Positions 1 to 9,400 of a DNA stretch of 64,000 bases are shown here, in pieces; positions within the stretch are counted from its first letter, which is position 1, and every line of letters begins with the position of its first letter. The position numbers were made by a program, and so were the translations under genes. Under the pieces are notes generated by a model. The model had not been told where the DNA came from, searched no databases, and saw only the letters and a list, made by a program, of their open reading frames with translations. This stretch comes from Kitasatospora sp. NBC_00458 (GTDB taxonomy: Bacteria; Actinomycetota; Actinomycetes; Streptomycetales; Streptomycetaceae), in NCBI RefSeq assembly GCF_036013975.1, contig NZ_CP107904.1:682001-746000 (forward strand). The letters are read 5' to 3'.

Positions 1-85
1 AGGTCCGTTCGGTTGCGGGTGCGGGTGAGGGTGGGGGGTGCGGGTCGTCCGGTGCGGGCCCGGGCCGGCGGCCCGGGGGCCGTCG

Positions 86-1444
86 TCAGCCGGCGACGCC
101 GAGGCGGCTGTTCTGGTCCCGCAGCTGGCGGCCGGTCTGGCGCAGCAGCAGGGAGTCGCAGATCTCGCCGGAGCGGATGGCGAGGGTCGAGAGCAGCGCG
201 GAGGTGATCCCGTGGGTGTGCTCGGTGCCGCCCTGGAGGTAGATCCCCACCTCGACGTGGTCCTCGGTCAGCACCCGGTGGTCGCGGTCGACGCGGAGCC
301 GGCCCTGCTCGTCGGTGAGGCAGGCGGACGCGAGGTCGCCGAGCAGGTCGCGCGGGTCCACGTGGGTGTAGCCGGTGGCGAGGACGACGGCGTCGCAGTC
401 CAGGGCCTGCTCCTCGCCGGTGGTCAGCGAGCGGACCTCGGCGCGGACGCCGTCCGCGGTCTGCCCGACGCCGGTCAGGCGGTTGGCGTTGAGGATGCGC
501 AGCCGCTCCCGGCCGGCGACCTTCTCCTGGTAGACGGTCCGGTACAGCTGCTCGATCAGGTCGCCGTCGACCACGGAGTAGTTGGTGTTCGCGTGGTAGC
601 GCAGCAGGGCTTCCTTGGCGTCCTCGGACGCGCCGTAGAACTCGTCCACCGCGGAGGGGTCGAAGATCCGGTTGGCGAAGGGGCTGTCGTCCGCCGGGCT
701 GTAGCCGTAGCGGGAGAGGACGGCGCAGATCTCGGCCTCGGGGAAGGAGCGGTGCAGGTACTCGACCGCCTCGGCGGCCGACTGCCCGGCGCCGACCACG
801 GCGATCCGGCGGTGGCGCAGCTCCTGGCCGGCCAGCGAGGGCGCCTTGAGCAGGAGGTCCCGGGCGTGCCAGACGCGCTCGCCGAGGGTGACGCCGGCGG
901 GGACGCGCGGCGTCAGGCCGGTGCCGACGGCGATGTTGCGGGCGCGGCGGACCTCGCGGTCGCCGCCGCCGACCGCCTCGGAGACGACCTCGACGCTGTC
1001 GATCCGGCCGTCGGACTCCACCGGGCGGACGGCGGTGACCTGGCGGCCGTAGGCGGTCTGGCCGGCGAACTCGGCGGCGCACCACTCGAAGTAGTCGTGG
1101 AACTCCAGCCGGGTCGGGTAGAAGGACTTCAGGTTGATGAAGTCGACCAGCCGGTCCCGCTCCTGGAGGTAGGACAGGAAGGTGAAGCGGCTGCGCGGGT
1201 CACGCAGGGTCACCAGGTCCTTGAGGAAGGACACCTGCATGGTCGCGCCGTCCAGCAGCATCCCGCGGTGCCAGCCGAAACGTTCCTGCTTCTCCAGGAA
1301 GCGGACGTCGAGCGACTGCTCGGGGTTGCTGCGGTTGTGGTCGTCGATCGCGATCGCCAGGGCCAGGTTGGCCGGGCCGAAGCCTATGCCGACGAGGTCG
1401 TCGACGCCGCCACCTCCGTAGATTGCGCCGTTCTCGCGCGACAT
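86..1444 (-). CDS. L-ornithine N5-monooxygenase (siderophore hydroxylase)
   Basis: 452 aa, the usual size for the SidA/PvdA/IucD flavoprotein family, which hydroxylates the side-chain amine of ornithine or lysine with NADPH and O2. An N-terminal FAD-binding motif (GIGFGPANLALA, about residues 19-30), an NADPH-binding motif (VVGAGQSAAE, about residues 216-225) and the late ATGY motif are all visible. The substrate is taken as ornithine because the neighbouring NRPS has an adenylation code matching N5-hydroxyornithine and a dedicated acetylglutamate kinase lies upstream. The ATG start is preceded by AAGGAAGGA about 7 nt upstream, and an iron box lies 85 bp upstream, so expression under iron starvation is likely. 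The product would feed the hydroxamate ligand of the siderophore. Confidence 0.93.
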   Translation of the reverse strand: MSRENGAIYGGGGVDDLVGIGFGPANLALAIAIDDHNRSNPEQSLDVRFLEKQERFGWHRGMLLDGATMQVSFLKDLVTLRDPRSRFTFLSYLQERDRLVDFINLKSFYPTRLEFHDYFEWCAAEFAGQTAYGRQVTAVRPVESDGRIDSVEVVSEAVGGGDREVRRARNIAVGTGLTPRVPAGVTLGERVWHARDLLLKAPSLAGQELRHRRIAVVGAGQSAAEAVEYLHRSFPEAEICAVLSRYGYSPADDSPFANRIFDPSAVDEFYGASEDAKEALLRYHANTNYSVVDGDLIEQLYRTVYQEKVAGRERLRILNANRLTGVGQTADGVRAEVRSLTTGEEQALDCDAVVLATGYTHVDPRDLLGDLASACLTDEQGRLRVDRDHRVLTEDHVEVGIYLQGGTEHTHGITSALLSTLAIRSGEICDSLLLRQTGRQLRDQNSRLGVAG

Positions 1445-1528
1445 GACTCAATCCTTCCTTCTACTGCTCGTTCAGGGACCGGGAGTGGAGCTCCGGACCT
1501 GTCAACCCCGGCGTGACCACCGAGTACC

Positions 1529-1547
1529 TAAGGCAAGGCTTGCCTAA
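1529..1547. promoter_or_regulatory. Iron box (IdeR/DmdR operator)
   Basis: TAAGGCAAGGCTTGCCTAA, an imperfect palindrome with 14 of 19 matches to the actinobacterial iron box TTAGGTTAGGCTAACCTAA. It lies 85 bp upstream of the ornithine monooxygenase start and would allow iron-dependent repression of that gene. Confidence 0.8.
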
Positions 1548-1693
1548 GTTCCCTTATCGGAGCCATGGAGTCAAGTTCGCCGACCCGACCCCATCCGGGC
1601 TCCGATCAGCGATTTCTCCGAATCGGGCGTGCCCATGCCCGGATTTTCCGGACAGGGCGTCTCAATCGGGACGTTCAAGCCCCGTTCACGGGC

Positions 1694-2674
1694 TCACCTC
1701 GGCACGGGAGCACCCTGCACGGACGCCGGCGGACCGCCCGCCGGGGCGCCGGCCCCGGCCTCCACCCGGCTCTCCGGGCGGCTCTCCGCCCGTGCGACGA
1801 TCTCCGTCCCCGGGGAGGAGTCCCCGAAGGAGCGCAGCAGGGCGTACGGCACCCGTCCGTCGAGGACCCGCACCACGCCCACACCCGCGCGCAGCGCGTC
1901 GAGACAGGCCTCCATCTTGGGCACCATCCCGCCGGTCAGCCCCGGCAGCAGGTCCTCCAGTTCGCCCGCGGTGAGCCGCGGGACCACCTCGGTGTCCGTG
2001 GGCCACGACCGGTAGAGGCCGGGGACGTCGGTCAGCATCAGCAGCACGTCCGCGCGCAGCGCCCCGGCCACCGCGGCGGCGGCCGTGTCGGCGTTGACGT
2101 TGTAGACGTTCCCGTCCTCGCCCCGCGCCACCGAGGACACCACCGGGATCCGGCCGTCGGCCAGCAGGACCGACAGCAGCGACGGGCTGACCGACGAGAC
2201 CTCGCCGACCAGGCCGATGTCGACCCGCTCGCCGTCCACCACCGCGTAGCGCTTGCGGGCGGTCATGGTGTGCGCGTCCTCGCCGGTCAGTCCGACCGCG
2301 AACGGGCCGTGGGCGTTGATCAGGCCGACCAGCTCCCGCTGGACCTGACCCGCCAGCACCATCCGAACGGCCTCCATGGCCTCGGGCGTGGTGACCCGCA
2401 GGCCGGCCGTGAAGGAGGAGGTCAGTCCGAGCCGCTGGAGCTGCGCCCCGATCTGCGGACCGCCCCCGTGCACGACCACCGGGCGCAGGCCCGCGTAGCG
2501 GAGGAGGACGACGTCCCGGGCGAAGGCCGCCTTGCGGGCCTCGTCCACCATGGCGTTGCCGCCGAACTTCACCACGACCGTGGAGCCGCGGAAGCGCCTC
2601 AGGTCGGACAGGCACTCCTGGAGACCGGGCGGACGCCGCTCGGATCCGACTCCGCCGGACCTGCCTGGACTCAC
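1694..2674 (-). CDS. argB-like: Acetylglutamate kinase paralogue dedicated to the siderophore cluster
   Basis: About 326 aa. The amino-acid kinase fold signatures of N-acetylglutamate kinase are clear: [11 protein letters not shown] near the N-terminus, [19 protein letters not shown] and [10 protein letters not shown]. The enzyme phosphorylates N-acetylglutamate, the committed step toward ornithine. A copy here, between iron boxes and beside the ornithine hydroxylase, probably boosts ornithine supply when the siderophore is made, in addition to the housekeeping arg operon gene. Several in-frame GTGs exist. The one at 2674 has AGAGG just upstream and gives a leader of normal length for the family; the frame stays open to a GTG at 2698. 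The C-terminal 30 residues are a Pro/Ala/Glu-rich tail not needed for the fold. Confidence 0.88.
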   Translation of the reverse strand: MSPGRSGGVGSERRPPGLQECLSDLRRFRGSTVVVKFGGNAMVDEARKAAFARDVVLLRYAGLRPVVVHGGGPQIGAQLQRLGLTSSFTAGLRVTTPEAMEAVRMVLAGQVQRELVGLINAHGPFAVGLTGEDAHTMTARKRYAVVDGERVDIGLVGEVSSVSPSLLSVLLADGRIPVVSSVARGEDGNVYNVNADTAAAAVAGALRADVLLMLTDVPGLYRSWPTDTEVVPRLTAGELEDLLPGLTGGMVPKMEACLDALRAGVGVVRVLDGRVPYALLRSFGDSSPGTEIVARAESRPESRVEAGAGAPAGGPPASVQGAPVPR

Positions 2675-2794
2675 ACTGCCTCTGCCCACCAGTCCCACGC
2701 GTCCTTCGTCTCAACTCGGCCGTTCCGGCTGCCCTGTGTCCCACCAGTTCTCGCGGTCGCGGCGGGGGAGGCGAGTCCCCCGGCTCGGCGCTGG

Positions 2795-2813
2795 TTAGGC
2801 AAGGTTGACCTTA
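2795..2813. promoter_or_regulatory. Iron box upstream of the acetylglutamate kinase
   Basis: TTAGGCAAGGTTGACCTTA, 14 of 19 matches to the iron-box consensus, about 120 bp upstream of the minus-strand kinase gene. The rest of the 2675-3072 interval is GC-rich with no further gene seen. A second box near the other end serves the plus-strand permeases. Confidence 0.75.
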
Positions 2814-3000
2814 CATCGCCCGGTCAGCGCCGTCACGACCGCGGCACCGGGCGTGGGCGAGGTTCCGCCACCCCTCCCGCACCCCCGGGACCGGGTCCGG
2901 CCGCGCACTGACGGACCGCCAACAACCGCGCCCCGCACGCCTCCCGGGGCCTCCCGCGACCCCTCGCGCAAGCCTCCGGACGGTCATCGAAATCGGCCAA

Positions 3001-3019
3001 TTAGGATAGGCTCACCTAA
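3001..3019. promoter_or_regulatory. Iron box upstream of the siderophore permease operon
   Basis: TTAGGATAGGCTCACCTAA, 17 of 19 matches to the iron-box consensus, 53 bp upstream of the GTG start of the first permease. Strong candidate operator for iron-dependent repression of the uptake genes. Confidence 0.88.
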
Positions 3020-3072
3020 CTAAAAATCGTGGCGGGGAGTCCTCCGCCCCAGCCCGGCCGAGGAGTGCACGA

Positions 3073-4134
3073 GTGAGTCTCGTCCAGCAAGGCGTCCACC
3101 CGGGCGGCCCTGCCGACCCCCGCCCGTCCGAACGGGCCGCGCCCCGACTACGCGCCGCAGGGCTGATCGCCGCGCTCCTGCTGCTGCTCGTCGTCATGGT
3201 GCTCAGCATCTCGGTGGGCGCCCGGTCCATCCCGTTCGGCACCGTCCTGCGCGGACTGTTCTCGCCCGACGGCACCGAGAACGCCGTCATCGTCCGGGAC
3301 TACCGGCTCACCAGGACCCTGCTCGGACTCGCGGTGGGAGCGGGCCTCGGCCTGGCCGGCGCGCTCATGCAGGCGCTCACCCGCAACCCGCTCGCCGACC
3401 CGGGGCTCCTCGGCATCGAGTCCGGCGCCTCCGCCGCCGTCGTCGCCGGCATCGGCCTCTTCCACGTCACCACCCTGGCCGGCTACGTCTGGTTCGCCCT
3501 CGCGGGCGCCGCCCTCACCGCGGCCGCCGTCTACACCCTGGGCACCGCCGGGCGCAGCGCCGCCTCCCCGATCCGGCTCGTCCTCGCCGGAACCGCGGTC
3601 AACGCCTCGCTGATCGCGGGCATCTCCACCCTCACCTTCCTCGACCGCGACTCCTTCGCCACCCTGCGCACCTGGTCGGTCGGCACCCTCGCCGGGCGCA
3701 GCGACACCGTCCTCGTCCAGGTGACGCCGTTCCTGCTGGCCGGCGTCGTGCTCGCGCTCGCCCTGGCCGGCCCGCTCAACGCGCTCGCCCTCGGCGACGA
3801 CATCGGCAGCGCGCTCGGCGCCCGGCCGGTCCGCACCAGGGCGCTCGGCGCGGTCGCGGTCGCCCTGCTCTGCGGCGCCGCGACCGCCGCCGTCGGCCCG
3901 ATCGGGTTCGTCGGCCTCATCGTGCCGCACGCCGTACGGCTCGTCACCGGCCCTGACCAGCGCTGGCTGTTCGCCTACTGCCTGGTCCTCTCCCCCGTGC
4001 TGCTGCTCGGCGCCGACGTGCTCGGCCGGATCCTGGTCCGCCCCGACGAACTGGCCGTCGGCATCGTCACCGCGGCCCTGGGCGCCCCCGTCCTCGTCGC
4101 CCTGGTCCGCCGCCGGAAGGTGCCCCAGCTGTGA
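3073..4134 (+). CDS. Ferric-siderophore ABC transporter permease, FecCD family (first subunit)
   Basis: 353 aa, very hydrophobic, with the many transmembrane helices typical of FecCD/BtuC permeases. Family signatures include the ALTRNPLADPGLLGIESGA stretch (about residue 103 onward) and VGPIGFVGLIVPHAVRL near the C-terminus, the loop that contacts the ATPase. The GTG start is preceded by GAGGAG at 7 nt and an iron box at 53 bp. Its stop overlaps the next permease start by 4 nt (GTGA), so the two are translationally coupled and probably form the membrane heterodimer. It would move the ferric-siderophore complex delivered by the binding lipoprotein at 28.2-29.2 kb across the membrane. No ATP-binding subunit follows it in this window. 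Confidence 0.93.
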   Translation: MSLVQQGVHPGGPADPRPSERAAPRLRAAGLIAALLLLLVVMVLSISVGARSIPFGTVLRGLFSPDGTENAVIVRDYRLTRTLLGLAVGAGLGLAGALMQALTRNPLADPGLLGIESGASAAVVAGIGLFHVTTLAGYVWFALAGAALTAAAVYTLGTAGRSAASPIRLVLAGTAVNASLIAGISTLTFLDRDSFATLRTWSVGTLAGRSDTVLVQVTPFLLAGVVLALALAGPLNALALGDDIGSALGARPVRTRALGAVAVALLCGAATAAVGPIGFVGLIVPHAVRLVTGPDQRWLFAYCLVLSPVLLLGADVLGRILVRPDELAVGIVTAALGAPVLVALVRRRKVPQL

Positions 4135-5318
4135 ACCACGCCCCCGACACCCGGTCAGGCGCCCTGCTCCCCCAGCCCGCCGGCCCCGGCCCCGCCGGTC
4201 CCGGCAAGGACGGCCCCGGCAAGGACGGCCCCGGCAGGAACGGCTCCGGCAAGGACGGGCCCGTGCCGCCGGACCCGGCCCGGCTCGTCCCCGGACTGCG
4301 CATCCGGTTCGGCCCGGTGCGGCTGCGGGTCGCCCGGCGCCCGCTGGCCGCCGGCTGCGGCCTGGCCGTCGCCCTGCTCGCGGTCGCCGTCGCCACGCTC
4401 GGCACCGGCGACTTCCAGGTCTCCCCCGCCGACGTGCTCAAGGCACTGGCCGGACAGGGCACCCCGGCCACCGACTACGTGGTGAACAGCCTGCGGCTGC
4501 CCCGGCTCGCGGTCGGCGTCATCGTCGGCGCGGCCCTCGGGCTGAGCGGCGCCGTGTTCCAGAGCCTCGCCCGCAACCCGCTGGGCAGCCCCGACCTGAT
4601 CGGCTTCGAGACCGGCGCGGCGACCGGGGCACTGCTCCAGATCCTCGTGTTCGGCGGAGGGCCCTTCGCCGTCGCGCTCGGCGCGGTCGGCGGCGGCTTC
4701 GCCACCGCCCTGACGGTCTACCTGCTCGCCTACCGGCGCGGTGTGCAGGGCTACCGGCTGATCGTGGTCGGGATCGCCGCCGGGGCACTGCTGAGTTCGG
4801 TGAACGCCTACCTGATGGTCGAGGCGTCGATCGACGAGGCGCAGGCCGCGGCCGTCTGGCTCACCGGCTCGCTGAACGGACGCGGCTGGGACCAGTTCGG
4901 CCCCGCGGCACTGGCGATCGGACTGCTGCTGCCCGCCGTCCTGCTGCTGGGCCGCCACCTGCGGCTGATGGAGGCGGGCGACGACGCGGCGAAGGCGCTC
5001 GGTGTGCCGGTGGAGCGCTCGCGGGCGCTGCTGGTGGTCTGCGCCGTGCTGCTCTCGGCCGTCGCCACCGCCTCGGCCGGGCCGATCTCCTTCGTCGCAC
5101 TGGCCGCGCCCCAGCTCGCCCGCCGCCTCGGCCGGGCCGCCGGCGTCAGCCTGCTGCCCTCCGCGCTGATGGGGGCGCTGCTGCTCTGCCTCAGCGACCT
5201 CGCCGCGCAGCGGGTGGTGGCCCCGATCCAGCTGCCGGTCGGCATCATGACGGCGGCGATCGGCGGGCTCTACCTCGTCTGGCTGCTGCTGCACGAGTGG
5301 CGGTCCGGCCGCCGCTGA
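4131..5318 (+). CDS. Ferric-siderophore ABC transporter permease, FecCD family (second subunit)
   Basis: 395 aa. The FecCD core is present: QSLARNPLGSPDLIGFETGA in the middle and AGPISFVALAAPQLARR near the C-terminus. Unlike its partner it has a cytoplasmic N-terminal extension of about 60 residues built from Gly/Lys/Asp/Pro repeats (KDGPG units) before the first helix. The start GTG overlaps the stop of the first permease, showing translational coupling. The gene ends about 20 nt before a long bidirectional hairpin terminator, so the operon appears to be just these two permeases. The ATPase partner must be supplied from elsewhere. Confidence 0.92.
   Translation: MNHAPDTRSGALLPQPAGPGPAGPGKDGPGKDGPGRNGSGKDGPVPPDPARLVPGLRIRFGPVRLRVARRPLAAGCGLAVALLAVAVATLGTGDFQVSPADVLKALAGQGTPATDYVVNSLRLPRLAVGVIVGAALGLSGAVFQSLARNPLGSPDLIGFETGAATGALLQILVFGGGPFAVALGAVGGGFATALTVYLLAYRRGVQGYRLIVVGIAAGALLSSVNAYLMVEASIDEAQAAAVWLTGSLNGRGWDQFGPAALAIGLLLPAVLLLGRHLRLMEAGDDAAKALGVPVERSRALLVVCAVLLSAVATASAGPISFVALAAPQLARRLGRAAGVSLLPSALMGALLLCLSDLAAQRVVAPIQLPVGIMTAAIGGLYLVWLLLHEWRSGRR
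4203..4262 (+). repeat. 15-bp tandem repeats encoding a KDGPG linker
   Basis: Four in-frame 15-bp units (ggcaaggacggcccc and close variants) in the N-terminal extension of the second permease. This looks like slippage-derived low-complexity linker DNA; no function is assigned. Confidence 0.8.
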
Positions 5319-5339
5319 GCCGCCCCGTCCCGCCGTGAA

Positions 5340-5391
5340 CGCGGAAGGCGCGGGACCTCCCCTCGGTGGGGGAGGTCCCGCGCCTTCCGCG
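5340..5391. terminator. Bidirectional hairpin terminator
   Basis: Perfect 23-bp inverted repeat (5340-5362 and 5369-5391) with a 6-nt loop, placed between the convergent permease gene (ends 5318) and the siderophore-interacting protein gene (ends 5403). It lacks a clear T-tract, as is common in streptomycetes. Confidence 0.88.
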
Positions 5392-5402
5392 TCGGGGACC
5401 GG

Positions 5403-6254
5403 TCAGGAGGCGTCGGCGGCCGGCTCCTCGTCGTCCTCGTCCGCCAGGTGGTGGTCCAGGTTGACGGTGCCGCGCTTCCAGTAGCCGTCGACGTCGGTGT
5501 AGTCCCGGTCGAAGTCGGCGGCGCGCAGGTGGCGGCGGATCGGCTTCAGCTCGCCGGCCTCCCCGGTGATCCACACGTACGGCCGCCCGGGCGGGAACTC
5601 CAGGGCGCTGATCGCCTGGTGGAGCAGGTCGCCCTCGCCGTGGGCCACGCCGTCGCGGTGCACCCAGGTGATCTCGGCGTCCGCCCTGGTCTCCAGGTGG
5701 TGCTCCTCGCCGGCGTCGTCCACCAGGATGAACACCTTGGCGGGCGCACCCTCCGGCAGGATCTCCAGCCACCGGCTCAGGCCCGGCAGGCCGGTCTCGT
5801 CGGAGGCCAGCAGGTACCAGTCGAACTCCAGCGGGACCATCACCGAGCCGCGCGGCCCGGCCAGGCCGAGCTTCTGGCCGGGGGCGGCCTGCGCGGCCCA
5901 CACCGAGGCGACGCCGCTGCCGTGCAGGACGAAGTCGAGGTCCAGCTCGCCGGCCACCGGGTCGAAGCGGCGGGTGGTGTAGTCGCGGGAGATCGGGAAC
6001 GGCGGGACGTCGGGGAAGATCAGGCCCTCGTCGTCGTCACCGAGCAGGGGCAGCACGGGCTCCGTCTCGCCGGGCGCCGGGAAGAAGGCCTTGACGTGGT
6101 CGGCGGGCGCCTGGTCGATGAACCCGGCCAGCTCGGGGCCGCCGAGGGTGACCCGGACCAGCCGGGGGGTGACCCGGGTGACCCGGACCACCTCCAGCGT
6201 GCGCAGGGCCAGGTCGTGGTAGACGGTGTCGATCAGGGGGGCGTTGCTGGTCAT
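5403..6254 (-). CDS. Siderophore-interacting protein (FAD-dependent ferric reductase)
   Basis: 283 aa, normal for the SIP/ViuB family of cytoplasmic NAD(P)H:flavin ferric-siderophore reductases. SRDYTTRRF is the RxYTxR FAD-binding motif; the C-terminal half has the NAD-binding-like segment and ends in an Asp/Glu-rich tail (DEDDEEPAAD). The ATG at 6254 was chosen because AGAGGAC lies 7 nt upstream and the homology begins there (TSNAPLIDTVYHD). The frame is open further upstream but reads low-complexity Pro/Ala/Arg. The gene lies 164 bp downstream of the thioesterase-ending NRPS, on the same strand and probably in the same transcript, and would release iron from the imported complex by reduction. 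Confidence 0.9.
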   Translation of the reverse strand: MTSNAPLIDTVYHDLALRTLEVVRVTRVTPRLVRVTLGGPELAGFIDQAPADHVKAFFPAPGETEPVLPLLGDDDEGLIFPDVPPFPISRDYTTRRFDPVAGELDLDFVLHGSGVASVWAAQAAPGQKLGLAGPRGSVMVPLEFDWYLLASDETGLPGLSRWLEILPEGAPAKVFILVDDAGEEHHLETRADAEITWVHRDGVAHGEGDLLHQAISALEFPPGRPYVWITGEAGELKPIRRHLRAADFDRDYTDVDGYWKRGTVNLDHHLADEDDEEPAADAS

Positions 6255-6418
6255 GGGGGTGTCCTCTGCTCGGGTCCCGGGGGCCGCGGTGCGGTCCCCG
6301 GAGTCTGCGGTGGTGCGGTGGTCGGCCCGTGCGGCCACCGGGTCGTCGGTCGGTCCGGCGGACGGGCGGGCGGAAGGCGCGCCCGCGGGAGGGCCGCGGG
6401 CCGGGCGCGGGCCCCGGC

Positions 6419-9400
6419 TCACACCCCCTCCGCCAGCGCCCGCTGCACCAGCGGGCCGATCAGCGCCAGTGCCTGCTCGTCCATCAGTTCGTCGTGGCCG
6501 ACGTCCAGCACGTGCTCGTCCAGCCGGCCGCGCAGGTAGGGCGGCCAGACCTTCGCGGGGGCGTCCTCGGGGGCGGTGGTGCGGGCGGCGGTGACGAACA
6601 GGGCGTCACCGGTCCAGAGCGGGGTGCGGCTGCGGGCCAGCAGGCCGACGCAGTGCACGTTGGTGTCGACGATGGCGTTCAGCAGCTCCTCGTCGAATCC
6701 GGCCAGCACGCCCTGGCTGGCCCGGATCGCGGCGATCGCCTCCTCGCGGCCGACCGCCCGGGCGGTCACCGCCCCCGCGTCCCCGTCCGGCCCGGCGTCC
6801 CGGTCCTGCCCTGAGCCCGCTCCCGCGTCCGGCCCGGCGGGGCTCTGCGGCGCCTCGACGCCGAGGCCGGCCACCCCGGCCAGGAACCCCGCCTCCTCCT
6901 CCGCGAGCCGCTCGCGGAACGCCGGGTCGGCCGCGAAGGACCAGTCCTCGGTCTCCGGCGGGTAGGCGTCCAGCAGGCCGAGGAAGGCCACCTCCTCGCC
7001 GCCCTCCTGGAGCAGCGCCGCCATCGCGTGCGCGACCGTCCCGCCGAAGGAGTAGCCGAGCAGGTGGTACGGGCCCTGCGGCTGCACCGCCCGCACCTCC
7101 GCGAGGTACAGCGCGGCCAGCTCCCGGACGTCCGCGACCTGCGGGAGCTCCCCGCGCAGGCCCGGTGACTGGAGGCCGTACAGCGGGCGCTCCCGGTCGA
7201 GGTGGCGCAGCAGACCCGCGTACTGCCAGCCGAACCCTGAGGCCGGGTGCACGCAGAACAGCGGCAGCAGCGCGCCCGCCTCCCGCAGCGGCAGCAGGGT
7301 GCGCAGCGCGTCCCGGCGGGCGTCGGTCCCGATCCGGGCCGCCACCCCGGCCACCGTCGGAGCGGCCATCAGGGTGGCGACCTGGACCGGGGTGTTGAGC
7401 TCGGCCCGGATCCGGCCGGCCAGCCGCATGGCGAGCAGCGAGTGGCCGCCCAGTTCGAAGAAGTTGTCGTCGACGCCGATCCCGGGCAGGCCGAGGACCT
7501 CCGCGAAGAGTTCGCGGAGCAGGGCCTCGCGGGCGTCGGCGGGCGGCCGGGAGGTGCCCTGCCCGGCGGGGGCGGGCACCGGCAGCGCGGCGCGGTCGAC
7601 CTTGCCGTTGACCGTGAGCGGCAGCGCGTCGAGGGCGACGAACGCGGCCGGGACGAGGTACTCGGGCAGGGTGGCGGCGAGTGCGGCGCGCAGCCCGGTG
7701 GAGTCCGCCGGGCTGCCGGGGGCGGGCACGGTGTAGGCGACCAGGCGGGTGCCGCCCGGGCCCCGCTGCGGGACGACGGCGGCCGCGGCGACGGCGTCCA
7801 GCGCGAGCAGCGCGGACTCGACCTCGCCGGGCTCGACCCGGAACCCGCGGATCTTCACCTGCTGGTCGGTCCGGCCCAGGTAGTCCAGCCGGCCGTCCGG
7901 CCGGAACCGCACCTGGTCGCCGGTGCGGTACATCCGCCCGCCGGCCGGGCCGTACGGGTCGGCGACGAACCGGCCGGCGGTCAGGCCGGGGCGGTCGTGG
8001 TAGCCGCGGGCCAGGCCGTCGCCGGCCAGGTACAGCTCGCCGGGCACGCCCACCGGGACCGGGCGCAGGGCGTGGTCCAGCACCCGGGCCCGGGTGTTCA
8101 TGACGGGGCGTCCGACGGTGGCGGTGGCGCTCTCGTCGACACCGGCGCCGAGCGCGTTGACGGTGTACTCGGTGGGTCCGTACAGGTTGTAGCCGGTGGT
8201 GCCGCCGGTGCGGTCGAGCAGCTGCCAGAGCGACTCGGGGACGGCCTCGCCGCCGAGCAGGACGAGCAGCGGCCGGTGCCGGCCGTCGGCGAGGAGTCCG
8301 GCCTCGATCAGCTGCTGGGCGTAGGACGGGGTGACGTTGACGACGTCGACGCGCTCGCGGTGGTAGTGCGCGACCAGGGCGTCCGGGTCCAGCCGCAGCG
8401 CTTCGCCGATGACGTGCACCTCGTGGCCGTCGACCAGCCAGAAGAACTCCTCCCACGACATGTCGAAGGCGAAGGAGACGGTGTGGGCGATCCGCAGCCG
8501 CCGGCCGCCGGCCCGGTCCACGGCGGGGCCGAAGATCCTGGCGCGGTGGTTGACCAGCATGGTGGTCAGTCCGCGGTGCGGGACGACGACGCCCTTGGGG
8601 CGGCCGGTGGAGCCGGAGGTGTGGATCACGTAGGCCGGGTGGTCGGCGTGGCGCGGGGCGGTGAGGTCGGCGGCGGTCACCGGCCGGTCCGGGGCGGCGG
8701 CCAGTTCGGCCCGGCCGTCGGGGTGGTCGAGGACCAGGCGGGGCAGGCCGCCGGGGCGGTCCGCGCCGCCCTGACCGCCCGCGCCGCCCGGCTCCGGCAG
8801 GCCGTCGGCGACGGCCGTGACGGTGACCAGGCAGAGCGGGCGGGTGTCGGCGAGCATGTCGGCGAGCCGGGCCGCCGGGTGGTCGAGGTCCAGCGGCAGG
8901 TACCCGGCACCGGTGCGCAGCACCGCGAACAGGGCGACCACGAAGTCGGCGGAGCGCGGCAGCGCGAGGGCGACGAACCGTTCGGGCCCGGCGCCGCGGG
9001 CGATCAGGGCGTGGGCCAGCCGGTCGGCCCGGCGGTCGAGTTCGGCGTAGGAGAGCCGCTCGCCGCCGAAGACCAGGGCGGTCGCGTCCGGGGTGCGGGC
9101 GGCCTGTTCCGCGAGCAGCCGGTCGACGGTGGTGTCGGGGACGGCGTGGCCGGTGTCGTCGCCGAGGCCGAGCAGCCGCTCCAGCTCGGCCGGCTCCGTC
9201 GCGGCGAGCCGCCCGACCGGGGTGGCCGGGTCCCCGGGCAGCGAGCGGACCAGCGCGGCGAGCCGGTCGGCCACCGACCGGGCCGTCCCGGCGTCGAACA
9301 GGTCCGGCCGGTAGGCGAGGCTCAGCTCCAGGGCCCGGTCGGGCGTCACCGCGAGGGTCAGCGGGTAGTGGGTGCCGTCGACGCTGTGGGTCCAGCCGAT

